Source: Mucilaginibacter kameinonensis
GTDB lineage: Bacteria > Bacteroidota > Bacteroidia > Sphingobacteriales > Sphingobacteriaceae
DNA: 64,000 nt
Direction of reading: 5' to 3'
NCBI RefSeq assembly: GCF_003675385.1
Contig: NZ_RCWZ01000004.1
Location: forward strand, 62,001 to 126,000
Part shown: positions 17,317 through 25,746 of the stretch, piece after piece
Layout: each line of letters starts with the position of its first letter
Position numbering within the stretch: the stretch's first letter is position 1
Position numbers and translations under genes: made by a program
The notes under the pieces: generated by a model
The model's database searches: none
What the model saw: the letters and a program-made list of their open reading frames with translations, nothing else
Told to the model about the DNA's origin: nothing

Positions 17317-19125
17317 TTAGTAGTTAAAATATTTAATATAAGTATCCAGATCTTTATCTCCCCTGCCCGAAATGCAGATCACTACATTATCGTTAGCCTC
17401 AAACTTCATTTTCTCCAATTGAGCCAAAGCATGGGCTGTTTCAATTGCCGGGATGATCCCTTCCAACTGGCAGCAAAGCAGGCCGGCCTGTAAAGCTTCA
17501 TCATCGGTAATACTTACGTATTCGCCGCGGTGGCTTTTAAATAAATGCGCATGCTGCGGACCAATACCGGGATAATCCAAACCTGCCGAAATAGAGTAAG
17601 GCTCAACAACCTGTCCATCTTCAGTTTGCATTAAAATAGTGCGACTGCCGTGCAATACACCCTCATTACCCAAAGCTGTGGTAGCAGCCGATTCGCCGCT
17701 GTTTACACCTTTACCTGCAGCTTCAACAGCTACCAGTTTCACGCTTTCATCATCAAGAAAATGATAAAACATGCCCATGGCATTGCTACCGCCGCCCACA
17801 CAGGCCAGTACGTATTGCGGTAACTCGCTACCTGTATATTCTACCAATTGTTTTTTTGTTTCGGCAGATATTATCGACTGGAAACGAGCCACCATATCAG
17901 GGTATGGATACGGGCCAACTACTGAACCGATGATATAATGTGTATCAACCGGATTGCCTATCCAATCGCGCAGGGCTTCGTTGGTTGCATCTTTAAGTGT
18001 TTTACTTCCCGATGTTGCAGGGATCACCTTTGCCCCCAGCATTTTCATGCGCGATACGTTAGGTGCCTGGCGGGCCATATCAATTTCGCCCATGTAAACC
18101 ACACATTCAATGCCCATTAAAGCGCATACAGTAGCTGTTGCCACGCCATGCTGACCGGCACCGGTTTCGGCAATGATCCGTTTTTTGCCAAGGCGTTTTG
18201 CCAGCAAGATCTGTCCTATGGCGTTATTAATTTTGTGCGAACCAGTATGGTTAAGGTCTTCCCTTTTAAAGAAAATATTAGCGCCATATTTTTCCGAATA
18301 TCTTTTAGCGTGATATAAAGGAGAAGGGCGGCCTACATAGTTCTTTAGCAGATCGTCAAATTCGGCTTTAAAACCTTCATCATTTAAGATATTGAGGTAC
18401 TGTTGCCTTAATTCCTCTACGTTAGGGTATAACATTTCGGGAATGTATGCTCCCCCAAAATCGCCATAATAACCTTGTTCGTTAACTCCGTATTTCATCT
18501 GCTGTATTTTATTTTTGACGATGTTAAATGCGTCTTTTAGTTTTTCGATATTCTTTAAGCCCGGTTCAATTTCAAACCTGCTGTTAAGGTCAACCCCATA
18601 AAATTGGGGATGCGTGATATTTTTAACTTCAGCTATATTTTCAGGACCTATCCCTCCCGATAAAAAGAAAGGAACGTCCAATTTGTATTGATCAAGAATA
18701 GTCCAGTCAAACGTTTTGCCCGAGCCGCCGTAGATTTTAGTTTTGGTATCGAACAGGAAAAGATCAACATTGTTCGCGTAATCTTTTAATTGTTCAAAAT
18801 CAAAATCTTCGTTAAGTCCAAACGCTTTTATTACGGTTACCCTGCCTTTAAAGGCCGCGCAAAATGCAGGACTTTCATCACCATGCAACTGAATAGCGTT
18901 AAAGCCATATTCGGCAATCAACTTATCAATATTTTCGGCGCTCTCGTTTACAAAAACACCAGTTTTCCGGATAGAAGCCGGGATAGCCTGCAGCGCATCT
19001 GCTGACAAACCGGCTGCATAACGCGGTGTTTTATCATAGAAAATAAAGCCCACATAATCTGGCTGTAAAGCCGCGACCGCTTCAATGTTTTCAGGATGTT
19101 TTAAACCGCAAACCTTTATTTTCAT
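17317..19125 (-). CDS. trpF/trpB: Fused phosphoribosylanthranilate isomerase / tryptophan synthase beta (TrpF-TrpB)
   Basis: One open frame of 602 codons joins two complete enzymes. Residues 1-209 are TrpF, which isomerises phosphoribosylanthranilate: KVCGLKHPENIEAV, IQLHGDE, FLLSGGI-type FFLSGGIGPENI. Residues 210-602 are TrpB, the PLP subunit that condenses indole with serine: GRPSPLYHAKR, HTGSHKINNAIGQ with the PLP Lys, and GGGSNAMGMF. The TrpB part starts at the Met codon at 18498, and no stop codon separates the two. Either a true fusion protein is made, or trpB can also start at that internal ATG. Normal trpF and trpB are separate genes. Confidence 0.93.
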   Translation of the reverse strand: MKIKVCGLKHPENIEAVAALQPDYVGFIFYDKTPRYAAGLSADALQAIPASIRKTGVFVNESAENIDKLIAEYGFNAIQLHGDESPAFCAAFKGRVTVIKAFGLNEDFDFEQLKDYANNVDLFLFDTKTKIYGGSGKTFDWTILDQYKLDVPFFLSGGIGPENIAEVKNITHPQFYGVDLNSRFEIEPGLKNIEKLKDAFNIVKNKIQQMKYGVNEQGYYGDFGGAYIPEMLYPNVEELRQQYLNILNDEGFKAEFDDLLKNYVGRPSPLYHAKRYSEKYGANIFFKREDLNHTGSHKINNAIGQILLAKRLGKKRIIAETGAGQHGVATATVCALMGIECVVYMGEIDMARQAPNVSRMKMLGAKVIPATSGSKTLKDATNEALRDWIGNPVDTHYIIGSVVGPYPYPDMVARFQSIISAETKKQLVEYTGSELPQYVLACVGGGSNAMGMFYHFLDDESVKLVAVEAAGKGVNSGESAATTALGNEGVLHGSRTILMQTEDGQVVEPYSISAGLDYPGIGPQHAHLFKSHRGEYVSITDDEALQAGLLCCQLEGIIPAIETAHALAQLEKMKFEANDNVVICISGRGDKDLDTYIKYFNY

Positions 19126-19128
19126 GGC

Positions 19129-20118
19129 TTAATTCTGCAATAAATTACTAAAGCTTTTCAAGGCTTTTTTACCAAGCAATGCTTCTTCGGCTTCATAAAA
19201 ACAATCGCCAAAAGTCTTTTCAGGGCATATAGTTTTAATGGCAAGCGCGGCATTTGCTAAAACAACGTTATTTTGAGCAAGAGTGCCATCGCCTTTGAGC
19301 ACGTTGTTGAATATGGTCGCCGAAGCCTCTACAGTATCACCGCCTATAATCTCTTTAGGATCAAGCAATTCAAAGCCAAGATCTTCTACACTGTTGATCT
19401 TTTCGCCATCGGCCGAGAAGGTTTTAAAATCGCAGGTTAATGAGATTTCGTCATAACCTTCCAGCGCGTTTATGATGGTATACTTTGTAGTTGATTTCTG
19501 ATACAGATAGGCATACACGCGGGCAAGCTCCAGGTTAAACACACCCACCAACTGATTGTCGGGCTTAGCCGGATTAACCATAGGGCCCAGCATATTAAAG
19601 AAGGTTTTTACCCCCAGTTCCTTACGGATAGGCGCTACAGTTTTCATAGCCGGGTGGAACAGCGGAGCATGCAGAAAACAGATATTAGCTTCATCGGTGC
19701 TGCGTTTCAACTTATCCATATCATTGGTAAACCGGTAACCCAGGTACTCCATTACATTTGATGAACCACAACCTGACGATACACCGTAATTACCATGCTT
19801 GGCTACTTTGTAACCAGCACCCGCAACTACAAACGATGCCAATGTTGAAATGTTAAACGTGTCTTTACCATCACCGCCGGTACCGCAGAGATCGATAAGT
19901 CCATCGGTTTCCAGATCTACAGGCAGGCAAAGTTCCAGCATGGCATCACGGAAACCTTCCAGTTCCTCAACGGTAATGCTCCGCATACAATAAGCCGTCA
20001 TAAAGGCAGCCATTTGCGCGTTGTTGTACTTACCCTGCGCAATGTTCATCAAAATACCTTTAGATTGTTCCCTGCTAAAGGTTTTGTGCTCAAAAAGATG
20101 ATTAAGTATCTGTTTCAT
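19129..20118 (-). CDS. trpD: Anthranilate phosphoribosyltransferase
   Basis: The 329-aa enzyme joins anthranilate to PRPP, the second step of tryptophan synthesis. Visible signatures are DLCGTGGDGKDTFNIST near residue 75, KHGNYGVSSGCGSSNVME, and FFNMLGPMVNPA. The ATG at 20118 was chosen because MKQILNHLFEHK opens the family; the frame runs to 20160 through a GC-rich repeat that encodes nothing family-like. It is the first structural gene after the attenuator and ends 3 bases before trpF begins. trpE, trpG and trpC are not nearby. Confidence 0.96.
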   Translation of the reverse strand: MKQILNHLFEHKTFSREQSKGILMNIAQGKYNNAQMAAFMTAYCMRSITVEELEGFRDAMLELCLPVDLETDGLIDLCGTGGDGKDTFNISTLASFVVAGAGYKVAKHGNYGVSSGCGSSNVMEYLGYRFTNDMDKLKRSTDEANICFLHAPLFHPAMKTVAPIRKELGVKTFFNMLGPMVNPAKPDNQLVGVFNLELARVYAYLYQKSTTKYTIINALEGYDEISLTCDFKTFSADGEKINSVEDLGFELLDPKEIIGGDTVEASATIFNNVLKGDGTLAQNNVVLANAALAIKTICPEKTFGDCFYEAEEALLGKKALKSFSNLLQN

Positions 20119-20223
20119 TTGCCCCCCAACCCCGCCAGCTGGCAGGGAGTTAATATTCATAAATTATCCTTTTCAATCTCTCCCCCCTGTTTTTCACTCC
20201 CCCTTTAGGGGGCCGGGGGGCAA
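20119..20223. repeat. G/C-run inverted repeat in the trp leader
   Basis: TTGCCCCCCAACCCC at the left and CCGGGGGGCAAGG at the right are complementary, with a second C-run/G-run pair inside (CTCCCCCTTTAGGGGG). It lies between the attenuator terminator and the trpD start, so it would form a strong structure in the readthrough mRNA. Confidence 0.65.
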
Positions 20224-20234
20224 GGCAACAAAAA

Positions 20235-20256
20235 AGGGCTGCCGTATGGCAACCCT
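20235..20256 (-). terminator. trp attenuator terminator hairpin
   Basis: On the minus strand AGGGTTGCC-ATAC-GGCAGCCCT is followed by TTTTTT, an intrinsic terminator 117 bases before the trpD start. Its left arm can instead pair with GGCAA at about 20286-20290, just after the leader-peptide stop, so antitermination is structurally possible. Confidence 0.85.
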
Positions 20257-20297
20257 CCTGAATATATTTTTCAAACAAACATGGAATTGCCTTACGA

Positions 20298-20339
20298 TTA
20301 CTCGTTAAGCCACCACCAATTGTTGTTTAATTTGTTCAT
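20298..20339 (-). CDS. trpL: trp operon leader peptide
   Basis: ATG at 20339 opens a 13-codon frame, MNKLNNNWWWLNE, with three consecutive TGG codons and a TAA stop at 20298. The stop sits in the loop of a 9-bp hairpin (20289-20310, one mismatch) that would act as the pause structure. A ribosome stalled on the Trp codons would cover its left arm and free GGCAA to pair with the terminator's left arm. This is the standard logic of trp attenuation. The peptide itself need have no function. Confidence 0.85.
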   Translation of the reverse strand: MNKLNNNWWWLNE

Positions 20340-20354
20340 TGTTACTTGTTGGCA

Positions 20355-20385
20355 CAAATATGTAAATAGTTTTTATAAAAACAAA
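20355..20385 (-). promoter_or_regulatory. Promoter of the trp operon
   Basis: On the minus strand TTTG (20382-20385) and CATATTTG (20355-20362) are separated by 19 bases. This matches the Bacteroidota -33/-7 pattern with one mismatch. Transcription would start about 12 bases before the leader-peptide ATG. Confidence 0.65.
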
Positions 20386-20560
20386 CAGAATTTATTTAGT
20401 TAGCGAATTATTGATTTTGTGATTTAGCGATTTAAATATCAGGCAGGTCGAATTTGATGAAATTGAATAAATTAGCTACTAATTTCGAATTAGAGAATTT
20501 TCAACTTTTATAACCTTAAAAACTCAAAATTCACTAAATCAATAAGTCACTAATCAACCC

Positions 20561-21508
20561 ATGGCTATACGTAAAGAGAAAATTAATCCGGAAGACGATC
20601 TTGGTTTTGGTACCCAGCCGGTTATGAAAAGCCAGCCGGTTATCAATAAAGATGGTACCATCAATGTAAAACGTACCGGTTTGCCTTTTTTAAGTACAGC
20701 TAATAATTACCATTCGCTGATTACCATGAGCTGGCGCAAATTCTGGGTTATTGTTTTCAGTGCATACTTTACTGTCAATATTATTTTCGCTCTGATTTAC
20801 TTTTCATTGGGGTCAGATGTTTTAGACGGGAAAAGCGGCAACACCGATTTCGACCGTTTTATGGATGCCTTCTTTTTTTCGGCACAAACCATATCAACCG
20901 TAGGTTACGGGCATATCAGTCCTAAAGGTATCATACCTAATACCATAGCCGCGCTGGAATCTATGATGGGTTTACTGGCCTTCGCATTGGCAACCGGCCT
21001 GCTTTACGGGCGCTTCTCACGCCCATCGGCTAAGATCATGTACAGCCGTAATGTGCTTATCGCCCCTTATCGTGACGGCGGCAAAGGCCTGATGTTTCGC
21101 CTGGCTAATGAGCGCAAAAACATCCTTATCGATTTAGAGATGGAAGTCGTTTTTAGCTATAACGACGAAGAAAACGGCAAAACGGTACGGAAATTTTTCC
21201 AGCTGGAACTGGAACGTACCCGCGTGAGTATCCTTACACTGAACTGGACAGTGGTTCATCCGCTTGATGACAACAGCCCAATCAAAGATATCACCCCGGA
21301 AGAACTTCAACGCCGCCAAGCCGGCCTAACCGTCAGCCTAAAAACATTCGACGATACGTTTTCACAAACCATCCACTCACGTACCTCCTATCAGTACGAT
21401 GATTTTATATGGGATGCCAAATTTAAACCCGTATTCGAACGTGATGAAACAGGCCGCGTTGTATTGGATTTGAGCAGGATAAGTGCGTATGATTTGGTTG
21501 GTCATTAG
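20561..21508 (+). CDS. Inward-rectifier potassium channel (KirBac-like)
   Basis: The 315-aa protein has the Kir arrangement: a slide helix near residue 50, TM1 at about 60-82, a pore helix, selectivity filter TVGYG near 118, TM2 at about 130-150, then a cytoplasmic immunoglobulin-like domain (FRLANERKNILIDLEMEV, TLNWTVVHPLDDNSPI). It forms a tetrameric K+ channel in the inner membrane. It is divergent from the trp operon and separated from it by about 440 bases of leader and A/T-rich DNA. Confidence 0.92.
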   Translation: MAIRKEKINPEDDLGFGTQPVMKSQPVINKDGTINVKRTGLPFLSTANNYHSLITMSWRKFWVIVFSAYFTVNIIFALIYFSLGSDVLDGKSGNTDFDRFMDAFFFSAQTISTVGYGHISPKGIIPNTIAALESMMGLLAFALATGLLYGRFSRPSAKIMYSRNVLIAPYRDGGKGLMFRLANERKNILIDLEMEVVFSYNDEENGKTVRKFFQLELERTRVSILTLNWTVVHPLDDNSPIKDITPEELQRRQAGLTVSLKTFDDTFSQTIHSRTSYQYDDFIWDAKFKPVFERDETGRVVLDLSRISAYDLVGH

Positions 21509-21632
21509 GTCATTGCGTCATTAAGTCATTTTATCGCTTTGAACGCGTTGTTGATCATTGGGTCATTAAGTCATGTTTATAGTCTTAAAAGCAATTACCC
21601 AATGAAATAATGACACAATGACCTAATGACTA
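21509..21632. repeat. Inverted cluster of GTCATT-type words
   Basis: Left copies such as GGTCATTAGGTCATTGCG and GGGTCATTAAGTCAT face inverted copies AATGACACAATGACC and CTAATGAC on the right. This makes a large hairpin between the Kir and SDR genes. Confidence 0.7.
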
Positions 21633-21642
21633 ACAGAAATGA

Positions 21643-22458
21643 CTAACGCAGTAACGGATCCCGTTCTTTTGTAAAAACATTATAAACCATTTTATCTAAA
21701 AAGGCAGGGATAAATTTGCTGAGGGCTACAGTTAGCTTGCCCTGGCCGGTCATGATGAGGGTACGGCTCCGGTTTTCTATACCATCGGCGATGATTTTAG
21801 CTACCTCATCGCTGCTCATCATTTTTTGTTCTTCAAGCGTGCTTTCACCTTGTTGTTTCCCCTCACTGTTTAATGCAGTGTTGCGGATGTTTGACGCGGT
21901 AAAGCCAGGGCAGGCGGTTAATACGTGTACTCCGGTTTTCAGGTTTTCAACCCGTAAGGAATCTAAAAAGCCATTCATAGCAAATTTTGACGCCGAATAA
22001 CCCGAGCGGCCCGGCAACCCTTTATAGCCTGCAATGGATGATACCCCTACTACGCTTCCTTTAGTTTTAATGATTTCGGGCAGGGCATATTTGGTGCAGT
22101 AAACGGTACCCCAAAAGTTAACGTCCATTAAAGTTTTAAGCACTTTAAGGTCGGCATCTTTAAACAACGACCGCATAGACATGCCTGCATTGTTAATCAA
22201 CACATCAACTTTACCAAATGTGGTAAGGGTTTGTTTAATGAGTTGTTTGCAATCTTCCTCAATGGTTACATCGCATTGTATAGCAAGGGCTTTAATCTTG
22301 TACTCCTGCTGTAGTTTTTCAGTGATCTGGCAAAGGGTAACGTATTGCCTTGCCGCCAATACTACATTGGCGCCACGTTTAGCACATTCATAAGCAAGTG
22401 ATTTTCCGATACCCGACGAAGCGCCGGTAATTATAACAACCTTATCATTTAACTTCAT
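21643..22458 (-). CDS. Short-chain dehydrogenase/reductase (SDR) family oxidoreductase
   Basis: The 271-aa classical SDR has the NAD(P)-binding motif TGASSGIGKS near residue 12, the structural NNAGMS, catalytic Ser in VGVSSIAG, and YSASK with the Tyr-Lys pair. An Arg at RQ after strand two favours NADP. The C-terminal helix (ALSKFIPAFLDKMVYNVF) is hydrophobic and may touch the membrane. The substrate is unknown. Its start overlaps the GT2 stop by 14 bases, so recR, GT2 and SDR form one operon. Confidence 0.92.
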   Translation of the reverse strand: MKLNDKVVIITGASSGIGKSLAYECAKRGANVVLAARQYVTLCQITEKLQQEYKIKALAIQCDVTIEEDCKQLIKQTLTTFGKVDVLINNAGMSMRSLFKDADLKVLKTLMDVNFWGTVYCTKYALPEIIKTKGSVVGVSSIAGYKGLPGRSGYSASKFAMNGFLDSLRVENLKTGVHVLTACPGFTASNIRNTALNSEGKQQGESTLEEQKMMSSDEVAKIIADGIENRSRTLIMTGQGKLTVALSKFIPAFLDKMVYNVFTKERDPLLR

Positions 22459-23278
22459 ACGAAGGAGGAATTAGCTGGGGGATGCCCTCCACCTTAAGTT
22501 CGGGCACCTTAAATAAATATTTGGAGGCGAAGATAATCATCGCGCCATAATATTCCTTAAGGTGTGTCCAGCTAAATTTAACCTTGTTTTGTATGTTAAA
22601 GTTGATGATATATGTTTTAGGGAAGTAGTAATTTTTGAACCCGGCAAGCCTGATACGGTACGAGTAGTCGATATCATAACCATAGGTATGGAAACGTTCA
22701 TCCATCAAGCCTATGTGATTAAGGGCTTCTTTGCGTAACAGCATAAATGCGCCGTTGATGATATCTGATTCGGAGGTTTGAAACTCCTCAACCCAATCCT
22801 TACTTTCAGGATTGGTAAGCCTTGATTTTGAAAAATGCTTTGCCAGACCGGTTAACTTAAAAAAAGTTTCCCAGGGTTTATTAAAGCCGCGTTTTGACTC
22901 TTTCAGAAACTTACCTTCAGGAGTTATCATGCGCACGCCTAAACCACCGGCATCGGTGTGCATATCCATAAACTCTAAAGCTTTTTCAACAGTCTTTTTG
23001 CCTGTAATTGTATCCGCATTGACCAGTAAAATATACTCGCCAATAGCCAACTTAAGCGCATGGTTATAGGCACGGGCCATACCCTCGTTTTTATCGTTGG
23101 CTATGATTTTCACATCCGGAAATTCGGTATTAAGCATGGCCAGGGACTTGTCGGCCGAGGCATTGTCGACCACAAAAACCTCGTGACTTACGTCCTGGGC
23201 AGCCCTGATCGCTGCATTCAGGGCAATTCTGAGCAGGTTACAGGAGTTATGGCTTACAACAACTATAGATAGTTTCAT
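22445..23278 (-). CDS. Family 2 glycosyltransferase
   Basis: A 277-aa GT-A enzyme beginning MKLSIVVVSHNSCNLL. The nucleotide-sugar site includes VDNASADKS, NEGMARAYNHAL and the metal-binding LVNADT (a DxD equivalent) near residue 90. NGAFMLLRKEA and DERFHTYGYDIDYSYRIR are typical of rhamnosyl-type GT2 enzymes, but the sugar and acceptor are inferred only. An in-frame start at 23302 would run into recR; 23278, 1 base past the recR stop, is preferred. Confidence 0.92.
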   Translation of the reverse strand: MKLSIVVVSHNSCNLLRIALNAAIRAAQDVSHEVFVVDNASADKSLAMLNTEFPDVKIIANDKNEGMARAYNHALKLAIGEYILLVNADTITGKKTVEKALEFMDMHTDAGGLGVRMITPEGKFLKESKRGFNKPWETFFKLTGLAKHFSKSRLTNPESKDWVEEFQTSESDIINGAFMLLRKEALNHIGLMDERFHTYGYDIDYSYRIRLAGFKNYYFPKTYIINFNIQNKVKFSWTHLKEYYGAMIIFASKYLFKVPELKVEGIPQLIPPSYEVK

Positions 23279-23279
23279 G

Positions 23280-23906
23280 CTATTTAGATAGTGAATTTTC
23301 ATACGGAACGCGGGTAGCTATGGAGCGGCCCAAAGTTATCTCATCCACGTACTCTAATTCACCACCAAAAGCTATGCCACGAGCTATAGTTGTAATGGTA
23401 ATATTGAAACTTTTTAATTTTTTATGAAGATAGAACAGCGTTGTATCACCTTCCATAGTGGCACTGAGGGCAAAAACCACTTCTTTCACCTCATTATCAA
23501 CTGTTGGTTTCAGTCGCTCAACCAGGGTATCCACCTGCAGATCTGACGGCCCAACGCCATCCATCGGCGATATTAAGCCGCCAAGCACATGGTAAACGCC
23601 ATTAAACTGGTTGGTGTTTTCAATCGCCATTACATCGCGGGTATCCTCAACAACACAAATCAGGCTATGATCACGACGGTGCGATGAGCAAATCTCGCAA
23701 ACCGGCAAATCAGATATATTATGGCAAACGCGGCAAAACTGTATTTCGTTGCGGAGCTTGGTTACCGCCGTACTAAAACGCTCAACATCCTGCTTATCCT
23801 GGTTAAGTAAATGCAGCACTAAACGCAGTGCGGTTTTCTGACCAACACCCGGCAATTTGGCAAATTCGGCTACTGCATTTTCCAGTAATTTGGACGAAAA
23901 ATTCAT
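23280..23906 (-). CDS. recR: Recombination mediator protein RecR
   Basis: The 208-aa protein has the full RecR plan: an N-terminal helix-hairpin-helix (AKLPGVGQKTALRLVLHLL), a four-Cys zinc finger CxxC...CxxC (CRVCHNISDLPVCEIC) near residue 58, and a Toprim domain (ICVVEDTRDVMAIE) followed by GLISPMDGVGP. It works with RecO and RecF to load RecA on gapped DNA. A GATAAATATTT sequence (23915-23925) lies before its start, the same word found ahead of prophage late genes. Confidence 0.98.
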   Translation of the reverse strand: MNFSSKLLENAVAEFAKLPGVGQKTALRLVLHLLNQDKQDVERFSTAVTKLRNEIQFCRVCHNISDLPVCEICSSHRRDHSLICVVEDTRDVMAIENTNQFNGVYHVLGGLISPMDGVGPSDLQVDTLVERLKPTVDNEVKEVVFALSATMEGDTTLFYLHKKLKSFNITITTIARGIAFGGELEYVDEITLGRSIATRVPYENSLSK

Positions 23907-23966
23907 TACGCGAAGATAAATATTTTTTGTGTGATTGCATTCTGTGTACTCATTGCATCTCTTTCA

Positions 23967-24052
23967 TGTCATTGCGAGCGGAGCGCGGCAATCGCACGGA
24001 AGCATAGCCGCCCTGTAAAGTATGCGGTTGCCGCGCTCCGCTCGCAATGACA
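23967..24052. repeat. REP-like perfect inverted repeat
   Basis: The arms at 23967-23991 and 24028-24052 are exact complements of 25 bases (begin TGTCATTGCGAGCGG, end CTCGCAATGACA). The core CCGCCCTGTAAAG is shared with other copies. It lies between divergently transcribed recR and symporter genes. Confidence 0.9.
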
Positions 24053-24145
24053 TTTTTTAATACATGCTGGCAAAATCCCATCCAACAATAATTACCTTTT
24101 TTAAAAAAAGATTCCGACTTTAGAAAAACATTATAACACACACCT

Positions 24146-25630
24146 ATGTCGCCCGGAGTATTATTATCATTTATCATCGGTTATTTTCTGGTATTACTTA
24201 TCATCTCCTGGCTCACATCAAAAAAATCGTCAGATAATGATACCTTCTTCGTAGCCAACCGAAATTCCAAATGGTACCTGGTTGCCTTTGGGATGATAGG
24301 CACAGCGTTGAGCGGCGTTACTTTCATCTCCGTTCCGGGCAAGGTTGGTACCGATCAGTTTGCTTATTTTCAGTTTGTGCTGGGAAACGCTGCAGGGTTT
24401 ATCATTATCGCCACGGTATTGCTTCCGTTATATTACAGGCTTAAGCTTACATCTATTTACAGCTACATTGAAGGGGCTTTGGGAGTTTGGAGCTATAAAA
24501 CCGCTGCCGCTATCTTTTTAGTGAGCCGGGTAATCGGCTCGGCATTCAGGTTGTACCTCGTAGTTATCGTATTGCAGAAATTCATTTTCGATAGTTATCA
24601 TGTACCCTTCGCAGTTACAGTACTCATTTGTTTGCTGCTTATTTGGTCGTACACCTTTAAAGGAGGATTGAAAACCATTATTATTACCGATAGCTTGCAA
24701 ACATTTTTCCTGGTGCTATCTGTTTTCCTGTCGATATACTTTATTTGCCAAAGCCTGCACATGAACATTTTCGAAGCTGCCGAAACCATCAAAAACAGCA
24801 GCTACTCCAAAATATTTTTCTTTAACGATTTCATGAGCAGCAAGCTCCATTTAGGGAAGCAGTTTTTAGGGGCAATGTTCATTACCATTGGCATGACCGG
24901 GCTTGATCAGGACCTGATGCAGAAAAACCTCAGCCTTAAAAACATCAAGGAAGCGCAAAAAAACATGTTCAGCTTTGTGGGCGTTTTCGTGGTGATCAAT
25001 ATCTTTTTCCTGAGCGTTGGCGCCTTGCTGTATATGTACGCGGCTAAAAACGGTATCAATGTTACTAAAACCGACTACCTATACCCTACCATAGCCCTGC
25101 AATATTTAGGACTTGTACCGGCAATGATATTTATGCTGGGCTTAACGGCAGCTACCTTTGCCACTACCGACTCGGCCCTTACCGCGCTAACCACCTCTTT
25201 CTGTGTCGACTTTTTAGACTTTAATAAACGCGCGGATGTAAACAGCAAAAAAATGGTAGCGGTTAGGCATTGGGTACACATAGCCTTTTCGGGGCTGATG
25301 TTTTTGACTATTATCATATTCAACGCCATTAATAATGAGGCTGTGGTAAGCGCCATTTTCAGCGTGGCCTCCTATACTTATGGCCCATTGCTTGGGTTGT
25401 ATTCGTTTGGCTTGTTTGTAGGCAACAGGCAGGTAAGAGATAAACTGGTACCTTTCATTTGCGTACTCTCTCCTGCTATATGTTATTTTTTAAATGCCGA
25501 ATCAAAATCAATTTTAGGCGGATATGTTTTTGGTAACGAACTCATCATTGTAAACGGATTAATTACATTTATCGGGCTCCTGGCCTTTTCGAGTCGGAAA
25601 GTCGGGGAAGTCCGTCAATCAGAAAGTTAA
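24146..25630 (+). CDS. Sodium:solute symporter family transporter
   Basis: The 494-aa protein has about 13 membrane segments with the LeuT-like SSS pattern. The first helix is followed by DNDTFFVANRNSKWYLVAFGMIGTALSGVTFISVPG, and the Na+-site helix TAATFATTDSALTALTTSF lies near residue 335. It should move a small solute with Na+ across the inner membrane; the substrate is unknown. The last dozen residues (FSSRKVGEVRQSES) are encoded by the left arm of the following intergenic repeat, so the C-terminus has been rewritten by repeat DNA. Confidence 0.93.
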   Translation: MSPGVLLSFIIGYFLVLLIISWLTSKKSSDNDTFFVANRNSKWYLVAFGMIGTALSGVTFISVPGKVGTDQFAYFQFVLGNAAGFIIIATVLLPLYYRLKLTSIYSYIEGALGVWSYKTAAAIFLVSRVIGSAFRLYLVVIVLQKFIFDSYHVPFAVTVLICLLLIWSYTFKGGLKTIIITDSLQTFFLVLSVFLSIYFICQSLHMNIFEAAETIKNSSYSKIFFFNDFMSSKLHLGKQFLGAMFITIGMTGLDQDLMQKNLSLKNIKEAQKNMFSFVGVFVVINIFFLSVGALLYMYAAKNGINVTKTDYLYPTIALQYLGLVPAMIFMLGLTAATFATTDSALTALTTSFCVDFLDFNKRADVNSKKMVAVRHWVHIAFSGLMFLTIIIFNAINNEAVVSAIFSVASYTYGPLLGLYSFGLFVGNRQVRDKLVPFICVLSPAICYFLNAESKSILGGYVFGNELIIVNGLITFIGLLAFSSRKVGEVRQSES

Positions 25631-25735
25631 AAACTTAATAATTACCTAATCGAAATCTATTTTCTTTGTACTTTGCGTAAAGTAAGACAAATGTAATCCA
25701 CTTCCGGACTTTCGGACTTCCCCGACTTCCGGACT
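25591..25735. repeat. Inverted repeat of AGTCGGGGAAGTCCG-type words
   Basis: GTCGGAAAGTCGGGGAAGTCCG on the left and CGGACTTTCGGACTTCCCCGAC on the right pair over a long span. The left arm overlaps the 3' end of the symporter gene; the right arm abuts the LOG gene. Confidence 0.75.
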
Positions 25736-25746
25736 AATAAAAGGCT

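Noticed and set aside
20119..20160. N-terminal extension of trpD
   Set aside because: It is GC-rich repeat DNA; the family start MKQILNHLFEHK is at 20118.
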